A stretch of 64,000 nucleotides of DNA from the NCBI GenBank assembly GCA_029953675.1, contig JAMWBK010000004.1, forward strand, positions 186,001 through 250,000, given 5' to 3'. The notes under the pieces are model-generated. The model was not told the DNA's origin. It did not search any database and was given only the letters and a program-made list of their open reading frames with translations. Made by a program: the position numbers and the translations under genes. Shown piece by piece: positions 50,637 through 59,617 of this stretch (position 1 is its first letter; each line of letters opens with the position of its first letter). The stretch is from Rhodosorus marinus. Lineage: Eukaryota > Rhodophyta > Stylonematophyceae > Stylonematales > Stylonemataceae.

Positions 50637-51635
50637 ATGGGGAATACTATGAAAGGTTGTGCGAAGGCGTACAATGCCGAAGAAGGCTCGAAGGAGCAGG
50701 CGAACGCGAAGGACACTGTGATCAATGGAGCGATGCGCGACATTGGCGTGAAGGGCGGAGCAAAGAACGACTACGTGAAGGCGGCGAGGAAATTTGGAAG
50801 CACGCAAACTCAAAAGTGGCAGAACTCAAACATTGGAGAGGTTGGCGGGGATCGTGATAAGGAACTGCGGAAGACGGCTGCGGAGACTGAGGAGGAGTTC
50901 CGGGGAGCTGGAGAGAAGCTCGGACTTGAGATCTGGCGCGTTGAGAAGTTTCAACCGAAGAGACAGGCCTTGGAGGGATTCCCCGGATTCTACGACGGCG
51001 ATTCTTACATCGTTCTTCATACTTATCAGTTGGAGGGAGAGGCCAAGTACAGATGGGACCTGTTCTTCTGGCTCGGATCTGAGTCAACCCAGGACGAGAA
51101 GGGTGCCGCTGCATACTTCACCGTGAACATCGACGATATGCTGGATACCTTCCCAGTCCAGTATCGCGAGACTCAGGGCAATGAAACTGATGCATTCAAA
51201 GCTCTGTTTAACGGCCACGTCAAGGTGCTCAAGGGAGGTATTGACTCCGGTTTCACTGAAGGAGGAGTTGCGTTTACCGCGGACCCGTCCAAGACCACTT
51301 TCTCAGCCAACTCGAACGATGTGATTGGCAAGAATCTAACGAAGAAACTATTCAAGATCTCCGATGAGGACACCGGAAACATCGTCGTGACCCAAGTGGA
51401 TGAAGGAACGACCGTCTCCAAGAGTGAGATTACGGAGGACGATCCATACATGATGGTTGTTGGCTCAGAGGCTGCCTACATTTATAGTGGAACAGGATGC
51501 TCGGTTCAGGAGCGACTGTACGTGATGGATGCTGCCGCTGAGCTCCTCAAAATTGCCGGCGTCGATGAGAACACTCAGCTTTCGTTTGTGAATTCCGGAA
51601 ACGAGCCTCCGCAGTGGCAGGCATACGTTGTGTAA
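50637..51635 (+). CDS. Gelsolin/fragmin-like actin-binding protein, two gelsolin domains
   Basis: Calcium-dependent actin filament severing or capping is the family role. Single exon, 332 residues from the first ATG (the frame extends upstream only from GTG). The N-terminus MGNTMKGC places Gly at position 2 and Cys at 8, which could be acylated, though position 6 is Lys rather than the preferred Ser/Thr. Gelsolin domain 1 is clear: LEIWRVEKFQPK, GFYDGDSYIVLHTY, WDLFFWLGSESTQDEKGAAA, PVQYRETQGNE, and a GGIDSGF ending. A second, weaker gelsolin-like domain follows, with KKLFKISDEDTGNIVVTQV, DDPYMMVV and the C-terminal GNEPPQWQAYVV. Fragmin and severin have three domains, so this protein is shorter than the usual family members. 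Strong TATA-type promoter upstream. Confidence 0.85.
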   Translation: MGNTMKGCAKAYNAEEGSKEQANAKDTVINGAMRDIGVKGGAKNDYVKAARKFGSTQTQKWQNSNIGEVGGDRDKELRKTAAETEEEFRGAGEKLGLEIWRVEKFQPKRQALEGFPGFYDGDSYIVLHTYQLEGEAKYRWDLFFWLGSESTQDEKGAAAYFTVNIDDMLDTFPVQYRETQGNETDAFKALFNGHVKVLKGGIDSGFTEGGVAFTADPSKTTFSANSNDVIGKNLTKKLFKISDEDTGNIVVTQVDEGTTVSKSEITEDDPYMMVVGSEAAYIYSGTGCSVQERLYVMDAAAELLKIAGVDENTQLSFVNSGNEPPQWQAYVV

Positions 51636-52904
51636 GAAAGTAGAAGAACTAGCCTTGCAGAGATTTTTGTCATATTAAGCTCAGGAGACGCCGATTCTCT
51701 GGGGCGCCACCGTTCTTGTCATCTGGAAGAGCACTACCATTTTGTTTCGTTGTCATTAAAATAGCCTTTTCTCGAACAAGTCTTGCCCAACTTTCTCGGA
51801 ACCGCGTGCGTTGGTACGCGAACTGCTTGGAAGTCAGGCACGTAAGAGGGCACATCCGAAAATTTGTTTCAAAACATAACATCGGGGAGCCAGTCTCTAT
51901 CCTGACCATTCGAGACCTGGAAACCCGAGAAGGGACATGGATAAAAGAGCCAGTGCTCACCTGTTCGGGGTCAAGGATTGTCCTCACGAGGCTACATAAG
52001 ATTCGACCGGGACGTACTAGCTGATTGGCACGCGGGTTGTCAACTCGTGCTTGGGGTTGTATTCCACCCTGGTGTAGAGGTCCTCCCAGCGAAGCCTTGC
52101 TCTTCCTCTCAATACACGATGATTTGATTGTAGTCAAGTCTATGGTATTCACCTCTTACGTCGTACACCGCTGAATACTCTGAAGGGGTTTTGCACTTAC
52201 TTGCTCTTTCCCTTTGTGGGGTTTCAAAAGAGTTGTTGACACAAAGTGAATAGAAAATGAAGGTATCAATCCCTATGGTATGAAAAAGACTGATTAACGG
52301 CATATCGGTTTTGCGAATTCAATCATTTCTTCACCACTTGTCCCTATAAACTCAAAAACGGGCTTGTTCAAAGACAAGACCGTGCTGACCTGTATGAACA
52401 CAAGCACTCCGCTACCAGACTATTCTTCGCGAGTGCTCATACGCTGCCCTGGCGGACAGACGTCCAAACGCCTTGTGGGTATCTGCAAGTTCATTGTTTC
52501 AGTCCTCAGGCTCCACCCAGACTCGAAGCATTCCGGCTCCCTCACGTTGAAAAGGCCAATCCCCTCTTCGATTATCACTTCCAAATATTTATTTCCTCAA
52601 CAGAACTTTCCTCGCCTCCGTCAGACTCTGTTGTCACCTTCCTCGAACATAGGCAGTTCATTCCGCCGTCTTCAACAGATTGATCTCGAACTCTCGATGA
52701 TTCAGATCTGGCGGCCGATGAGCTCCAATACCTGGGAGCCTGTATCCAACGCAGCTATGCAGCTGTCACTGCGGACGCTAGCTTGAATTTCCGCACGTGT
52801 TCCTCAAGCTTCTTGAATTCTACCCGAAACCGAGGGGCCCGCTCCACTCGAAATCAGCTACTTCACAGCCGAACCATGCTGACAAAAGATGGACATAGCT
52901 TATG

Positions 52905-52944
52905 CTCCAAAGCTCCAAAGCTCCAAAGCTCCAAAGCTCCAAAG
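52905..52944. repeat. Microsatellite (CTCCAAAG)5
   Basis: Five perfect 8-nt units, CTCCAAAG, in tandem. Confidence 0.9.
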
Positions 52945-53149
52945 CTACATCGCCGCCTTCATCGCTCCACCCGCCTACACAAGGGAAGTCATCAAAAAGA
53001 TCAATCCCAGCCGCCCAGATTTCACGTCACGAGAAAGCAGGTGTCAGCAACGAGCTCGCAATCCCTGAAAAATTTAAAAACAAATATTACCGGATGCCTT
53101 TTTCGTGGTGCTAGGTGCACTTACTTCGGGTAAATTTTGGAAGGCGGAT

Positions 53150-53165
53150 ATGGGGCATGCCCCAT
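53150..53165. repeat. Perfect 16-bp palindrome ATGGGGCATGCCCCAT
   Basis: The sequence equals its own reverse complement. A close relative, TAGGGCATGCCCCAT, occurs about 47.5 kb away at 5581-5595. Confidence 0.85.
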
Positions 53166-53748
53166 TCGCCCTTGGCAAGCCAAATCGGCGATTCCAACCT
53201 ACACATTCGGGTTCTGAGGTCGGCATGCTTGCCCCAATGCTTGCATCAATGCTTGCCCAAATCCTTAGGATTGTTCTCGTGGTTTGGTTGCACCGGCGAG
53301 CTCGTCTAGGAGGGCCTTGTGCAAAAGGTTTTCCTCTGTGTGTGTGTGTTTGTGTTTGTTTGTTTCTGGAAGGATTTGAACTGGTGGCTGTGCTGCTGCT
53401 GACGCGCGAACCTCATCGGAGATACTCCTTCTCAAAGTGGTGGCTTCTCGAGGTGTCGACAAATTGATTCGATAGGGGTTGAGCTTGTAAATCGCTTCGT
53501 AGGATGATGGTAAGGAGGGTCCGGACCCTGAACACTGTACAGCGACACTGTCTGAAAGACCAAAGCACTCGATGATCGGTTGTACAATCCGATGAGCAGC
53601 GCCGAGTCCCGGGCTTGCGATACCAGCTGATAGCAAAGGTTCGTAGAGAACAACTTCCACTCCTACTCTTTCATCTGTTTAGTCAGATCCTAACTACACT
53701 GGACTTTACTAGCATAGCCTGAAGCGCTACGCAAGGCGTGAAGATGAA

Positions 53749-54006
53749 CTAATAACTAGGGAGGGAAGTATGCAACCCCAGGCGCCGATGGCGCGCCTCG
53801 GAAAGCATGTCGCTGGAATATCGCCAAAGGGAGACACTTAAACGCCTCAAGAGCGCCAAATATTCAGTAGGATGCTCAGCAAAACATTTCCGCAACCACT
53901 CTAAACCCGACTTATCGACGTGACCAAAGCTTTCCACAATGAATGGCTGGAACCGGTGAGAGCGACCCTCAGCGCAAGGCAGACTGGCCATGCTCTCAGC
54001 ATACAC
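53749..54006 (-). pseudogene. Possible C-terminal fragment of a retroelement reverse transcriptase
   Basis: An 85-codon frame without a proper start reads FQPFIVESFGHVDKSGLEWL then LLRRLSVSLWRYSSDML. This resembles the extreme C-terminus of some non-LTR retrotransposon polymerases (a PFV-E-FG block followed by LRRLSVAL). No YxDD palm motif or other domain is found nearby on this strand, so if the resemblance is real this is a short, dead fragment. It is a weak call. Confidence 0.3.
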
Positions 54007-56008
54007 TCAAAAAGCTGGAAACAAGGCTGATGAAGCGGCGTTGGTTGCGTGAGGGCTTTGGGGATCAATTTGATGGTTGGACGCTTCCAACCCCTTAGTC
54101 TAGCAAGGCAAGTGCATGTATCAAAGACTAACCCTGTGGCCTAGTTCCGCCGCGCTTATCCTTGAAGCTGGCTCCTTGCGTCGAGGGTAGTTCTCGACTC
54201 TTCGAGTTGCGTTAGCCCCCGAACGGAGGACAAGGTCGCGCGCTCCTTATATTTCCATGCGCGTGTTAGGTCTACACAAACCCGTTAGGGTTTTTTTAAC
54301 CCATAGATAGATTCCCTATTCCCTGTTGGCGGGCTCCAGCACGGAGTCTTTTAGTAAAGCGTTCACGGTTACCGATTTCAATTGTGCTCTTCATTGTGGA
54401 GCTGCTTCTTAGGAACACGTCCATGTTCGTGATGAGTTCCAGTAGAATAATTCATTTAAAATGGGATATTCAATTTAGGATCATTATACAAACTATCCTC
54501 AATAAATTGTATTTTTAGTTATATTAATCCATATAAGAATCTTTCAAGTTTTTCATAAAATGTACAAACTAAGTTTATATTGAGGCAATCCGGAATTTGC
54601 ACTAAAGCCATAGAAGAGCCCAATTTCACCCTCTAAAGTTTTATCAATATAGAATTGGGCAAGCTCTTTGGATGGGGGCTTGGCTCATTGCCTTAGTGAC
54701 CTTCCACCTTAAAAATTGGATATTCTTTTCAAACCATCACCCTTACAAAGTACAGATACCCCCCCCCCAAAAGAAAAAAAATTGAGGCGGAAGAAAGGAG
54801 AGAATGTACTAGAACTGGGAAAGCGCGAATAGTATTATATTTATTCAACTATTTAGGGCTACTTACCTATCAATCAATTTTCAGAAACTCCGAACAACCC
54901 TGAAGCAAACTGGAGGGTATCTCATCCTCGGGGATTGCCAAAAAAGGAATGAGAAGAGCAAGCTTTCTTGCATTCATCGACGATTTAAGAAAGGAAGCAA
55001 AAAGCACAACAATCAATATTGTTGTAATTAATTTTTCAGAAACTCAGGACGACCCTGAAGCAACCTGAAGCAATCTCATCTTCGGGCAATGCACAAAAAA
55101 AAGAAAAAGAAAAGGAAGCCGAATCGACGGCACTAGAAGGAAAAAACCGCAACAATAAATCTCTCTAGCTTTGCCTGCTGGGAAAGCAATTGAATTGGTG
55201 CTTTTCTTCTCATGTCTTGGAAAGTAGAAAAGGCAATGGTTTAATATTGGCGCAAAACAAAATTTTACGATACGTTGAACCATTGGCTGTTTGATTTAGA
55301 AACATTACGATGATTGGATGGGGTTACGAATTCATTTTATTTTAACAAGGAAATATCAAAATCTTGATGTTTTGCTACATGACGAAACCTCCCCAAAATT
55401 TCAGATGTTCAACCAATGAAAATGAAGATTAAGAGTTGCCTAACTTACGCAAAACTGACAAGTTAAGAAGGTACTTTTTGGGGTTATCTATTTTGTATTA
55501 TAATTCAAGAACTATAGGTTCGGTCTCCTTGTGTTCATCATCTGTTTATTCAGAGCCAAACTACCGTTTTACCCTGAGAAGAGAGAAATCGAGAGGCTGA
55601 TGACGCGTGCCCAGCGGGGACAGAACACAACTTCAGACAGGAGCGCCCAAAGGAACATGGTTTTCGCTCATTTTGCCCAGCACGGGGTGATGAGTCCCAA
55701 ATAATTTTGCAATTGAAAACTGCATTTTCGCCATTGACAATGAATACTTTTTACCTCTCAACTTTTTTTCGCGAAAACAGTTTCGGACAAGAAAGAGCAG
55801 CCCAATGGGGAGTTTTGTTTTTGATTGAATTCTTTCTTTCTTCTTCTTCCAATGTAAGCGCCCGTTGCACTGTTACTGTTGAGTTGCCTTGGCAAAACGA
55901 TATTGCAAGTAGCCAATGTTCGCTTGACTTGATCATCAACAGCATGCACGAAAGCTGCATTCGTTTCTACCTAACAGAGAGGAAATCGTGGCGTTCTCGG
56001 ACAGCGGG

Positions 56009-56016
56009 TATATATA
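56009..56016 (+). promoter_or_regulatory. TATA-like box before a tandem repeat
   Basis: TATATATA at 56009-56016 precedes the 67-nt repeats by about 10 nt. No protein-coding gene follows directly. Confidence 0.3.
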
Positions 56017-56025
56017 GGTGGATTG

Positions 56026-56210
56026 AGCGTCCCCTGTCTGACGCATAACCCAATGGTATGCCCTCATCGCACATTGTTGTGGGTAAGGATAAAGCGTCCC
56101 CTGTCATATGTCATATCCCAATGCGATGCACTCGTCTCACATTGTTGTGGGTAGGGATTAAGCGTCCCGTGCCATATGCATATCCCAATGCGATGCACTC
56201 ATCATCGTCG
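56026..56210. repeat. Three tandem units of 67-68 nt
   Basis: Units start at 56026, 56093 and 56161, each opening AGCGTCCC. The first two share CACATTGTTGTGGGTA-GGAT, the last two ATATCCCAATGCGATGCACTC. The third unit is truncated. Confidence 0.85.
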
Positions 56211-57447
56211 ATTCAGAGACACCACTCCTCATCTACTGGGGAATCCAAGGGAAGCATAGGAACCAAGAGACAGCGATTGGACTCAGACTAACAAACCATC
56301 GCGGCGTGTTTGGCATTCGCCGCTGGTGCTCCCTACGAACTACTGCCATAGCTTCCCCCAACGGAAGCGGATAACCACATGCCATGAACCGCCAAAGCTC
56401 TCCCGACAATAGAAATCATCAAGTGACGGTTATCCGATAACTTTCGCACGGCCGGTACGGCCCGTGTTCGTTCCTCCAAGAATCATCCTAACTTGTTACA
56501 ATGATTGCCCAAGCCCGTTCAGCCCCTCCAGACCGCCCTAAAAAGATCCTAATTTTCCTAGACGAGACGTCTAGAACAATTTTCAATACAAAATTTCACT
56601 CCGCAGCATCAGAACTGTCCACTTGACAAAAACAAGGCTGGAAGTTCAAACGCACCCAGCATCACCATCTAATCGTCCTCCCCCTTCTCACTGGGGGGTG
56701 AGGAGTGCGATATGCTCGTTAGAAAATACGATAATTCTTTTGAACTTCAAACAATAGATCGAGCTCGGTAAATAAATCGGGTCCCCTTGAAAATTGAGCA
56801 TCAATCCCCGCCCGCTGTTGCCCTCCCGCTCCTTACCCAAAAATACACGTTTTTATCATATATTCGAAGAAAACATAATCTAGCAGAGTTTTCTATCACA
56901 GCCAGACACAGCCATCCTACGTATGATTGACTGTCAGGTTTCGCCACGCAAAACTAGGAAAAGCTCCCCCACCTCTCTCGCAAGCAGTCAGTGGCAAAAC
57001 TGCTTTCACCCCTCCCCTCTAATTTTTCAGCAAGAGCCTTCAAATTACCAAAACTCATTCACAAAACTTAATTTTTCTTTCAACGCACGCCTATCCCTAT
57101 CCCCCCACCCCCACCCCTTTCCAACCTACTGATCAGTTTAAGGGGTTTCGGTGCATTCCTTAAAAACTATTCCCCATTAAAAATATTATTGGTCGCACCT
57201 CCACCCTCCCCGCACAACCGGAAAACAGCAATGCCGATTTTGGTGAAACAAGGAGGTTTCAGATAGTTCCGTGATTTCGATTTCACAAAGGGGGGGATAA
57301 ACTAAATCCCCTTGTACGCCAATAACTATCTATTTACTAACAATTATCACAGATTATTGTTTCTTTAGGATCTACAAAAGGGGGTAAAAAGGGTTTCTGC
57401 TGGGTTTCGGGGTTAATTTTGAGGGCTGTCACTAGTGCGGAATGTAT

Positions 57448-57497
57448 GTGGGGAAGCTGATCGGAAAAGGGGGGGGGGGGAGTTGAGCGTATATAAG
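57448..57497 (+). promoter_or_regulatory. Core promoter of the single-TM gene: GGAAGCTGATCNGAAAA motif, G-run and TATA box
   Basis: GGGAAGCTGATCGGAAAA at 57451-57468, a run of about 12 G, then TATATAAG at 57490-57497. The ATG is about 210 nt further on. Confidence 0.6.
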
Positions 57498-57703
57498 AGT
57501 TCTGTCTGGATGTCCTGAATTGGATCTCTTGGAATCTTTTGGTAAGTGAGCGATTCGAACTTGGGAGGACCTAAGTAATGAGTCAGTTTGGTTGTGGTGA
57601 TTGGAAGTCTGCTTTTTGTGGAATTCAAGTTTCGAGGGTATTTTTGGTGAGGTGTTAGTTGGAGAGGCTGGGATTTACTGTATATGTTTTGAAGCATTGA
57701 GAG

Positions 57704-58309
57704 ATGGAGAGTATGTCAAAGCTTCCTGTGCTCGATGAGTTGTTGGAGGTCTCCCGGGTGAGCAAGCTCTTCGGCAGGTTGAGTGGAGGTGATTTGGATG
57801 CGAGCAGGAGGGATTTTGCGAGCTCGAGAAAGAGCAAGTCCGCGGATTTGAAGAGCGGTTCGAAGTATAGCGCTGTCGAATCCTGGAGAAGGTCTGGCAA
57901 GATGAAAAGTTCGGACTTCAAGACGAACTACGAAATCTGGGTTAAAAGCGATATCTCAGATGAGTCGAGTGTGGAGAGCGATGGGTTTCGATCGACTTCC
58001 AGGGGTTGGTCCCATGACCTATGGAAGAAGGACCGGGTCCTCAGCGCCCTGAAAGTCAGCGAGGATTTGGCCTCTGATGATGAAGACCTGCCAATGAGCC
58101 CACTATCTTCTTCCTCCATTGTAAAGTCTATTGAATTTGAGGAAGTTGCCAAGGCGCAGATCTCGCCGACGCCGCTTCTGATGGTGCTCTCCCTGTTGAT
58201 GCTGGTTCTGCTGGTCTTCTTCTCCGTTGAAGCTTGGGAATCGACAGAATTTGCCGAATTTGAGCGAAGTCTGCTTGAGTCAGCTGCCATTAAGGCTTCA
58301 AGTGTCTGA
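57704..58309 (+). CDS. Unrecognised single-TM, Ser-rich protein
   Basis: A 201-residue, single-exon protein. The first 150 residues are hydrophilic with much Ser, Asp, Glu and Lys and no cysteines. A single hydrophobic helix (PLLMVLSLLMLVLLVFFSV) lies at about 155-173, leaving a 27-residue C-terminal tail. There is no N-terminal signal peptide, so it is probably anchored by its C-terminal helix with the bulk in the cytosol. Serine/acidic clusters (DISDESSVESD, SEDLASDDEDLP) look like kinase CK2 targets. No family recognised. It has a clear TATA box and shares a promoter motif with the gelsolin-like gene, which may mean co-expression. Confidence 0.65.
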   Translation: MESMSKLPVLDELLEVSRVSKLFGRLSGGDLDASRRDFASSRKSKSADLKSGSKYSAVESWRRSGKMKSSDFKTNYEIWVKSDISDESSVESDGFRSTSRGWSHDLWKKDRVLSALKVSEDLASDDEDLPMSPLSSSSIVKSIEFEEVAKAQISPTPLLMVLSLLMLVLLVFFSVEAWESTEFAEFERSLLESAAIKASSV

Positions 58310-58474
58310 TCAGAAGGAGTTCTACAGGAGGCTGAATTTAGTCGGCCGGGGTCTGCTTAAAATATTATTTGTACTGTTGATAACATCTGTAAATACCTGT
58401 TCTAAAATGCTACTATAAATGCTCAGCCTCAGATATGAATTCTATATTGAGAAGAGATTTAAAACCATACTACT

Positions 58475-58816
58475 TCACGAGTCACACAAGGTGCGAGGCG
58501 CACATAGATTCCTCCGAACGCTGCACATACATACCCACACACCGTCCAATTCCACCCAGTAACAACTAACCTGACGAATAGGGACAGCAAGAGGGAGGCA
58601 GAAGCAGTCAGAGACAGGCCACTTCCAAACCCCTCCGCCAATGTCCAGAACCCAGCCCTCCTGTTCAACCGGTAAATAGCGTAGTACGACTCGCACTTTG
58701 CCAATCCGATCGAATTCAGTCAATATTATCAATCTATTTACAAATTTTTGGATTGAGATATCTTTGTTGATTGAGGTTTTTTCGTTCTGTTTTTTTGCTG
58801 GAAGTTGAGTTGGCAT
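58475..58816 (-). CDS. Doubtful small gene, possible membrane protein
   Basis: An ATG at 58816 opens a frame that can be read unspliced to a stop at 58475 (113 residues), or as three exons (58742-58816, 58571-58695, 58475-58520) with 46- and 50-nt introns, giving 81 residues. The two introns total 96 nt, so both forms share start and stop frames. The spliced middle exon reads ESYYAIYRLNRRAGFWTLAE then GLSLTASASLLLSLFV, more protein-like than the unspliced frame. No family recognised; the introns are shorter than most here. Confidence 0.3.
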   Translation of the reverse strand: MPTQLPAKKQNEKTSINKDISIQKFVNRLIILTEFDRIGKVRVVLRYLPVEQEGWVLDIGGGVWKWPVSDCFCLPLAVPIRQVSCYWVELDGVWVCMCSVRRNLCAPRTLCDS

Positions 58817-59617
58817 TGATGACTAGGATTGAGGAGAGGTTTGACCGGCAGAGGCGTGTCGATGTTTCTCTGAGTGTGATCTATCTGGTCGGAAGCGATG
58901 AGGTGGAAGTGTAGCAACAAGTCTTGGCATGGGCATTTAGAGAAGTTGGAATTTTGTGGATTGTTCGAAATATGGGTTATCTGTGGAAGGCGCGCACGCT
59001 TTGTTTTTCGGACTCGCGACGTATTGGAGAAAGGAAAAGGATGCGCTTTTTCTCTGTACGGCTTGGTTGCTTCTAGAGATATGCTTGGGGTTGTAGTTTG
59101 AACAGATCATCCGAATGAGCTTTCCGGCTCTGAAGACGGACAGATGCCCTCCTCAATGCACTAGCCCTAGGCCAGTCAGATAGTGACTGCGTGCTCGTGG
59201 AACTATCTACAGAACTCGCATCGGTATCAAATTCTTATTGATCAGCGCTCATACTGAGTCCGGTTGATGTCGAGAGCGAAGGAAAAGTCTCTAAACCAGC
59301 CGCCAACCCGAAACCCAGTTTCATGAAATTCTTGCGGGTTAGTGTTCGTTTCGTCCAAGCAAGTTTATGCTATTTAAGAAGAAAAAATGGCGATATTCAA
59401 ATCCAGAGAATTCGAAAAGGGGGTGTTGCAGAATACCCACATTGTTGTAAGAAGGTATCCATTTCAGTGCAATTGGGAACGTCAGGGATCAGAACGGGTT
59501 CCTCACACCTGTCAAGGAGGTGTCGTTGAGTAACGAGCAACTAGTTCTGGATGGACGGGGAAAGATCTCGGATTCGGTTTTAAACTGGTCACGATGGGGT
59601 CTAGAATCTGCACATAG
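58817..59617. other. Intergenic region, 0.8 kb
   Basis: Upstream of the helicase gene. No gene, RNA or clear TATA box identified. Confidence 0.5.

Larger units (their letters stand above)
51636..57703. other. Gene-poor, repeat-bearing region, 6 kb
   Basis: No convincing gene. The frames at 51716-52024 (+), 51670-52152 (-) and 52364-53133 (+) have no domains. AT-rich segments lie at 54430-55520 and 56550-57400. Repeats, a palindrome and a possible retroelement remnant are listed separately. Confidence 0.55.

Noticed and set aside
51716-52024. Frame just after the gelsolin-like stop, considered as extra gelsolin exons
   Set aside because: Sequence does not resemble a gelsolin repeat and no acceptor or donor connects it.
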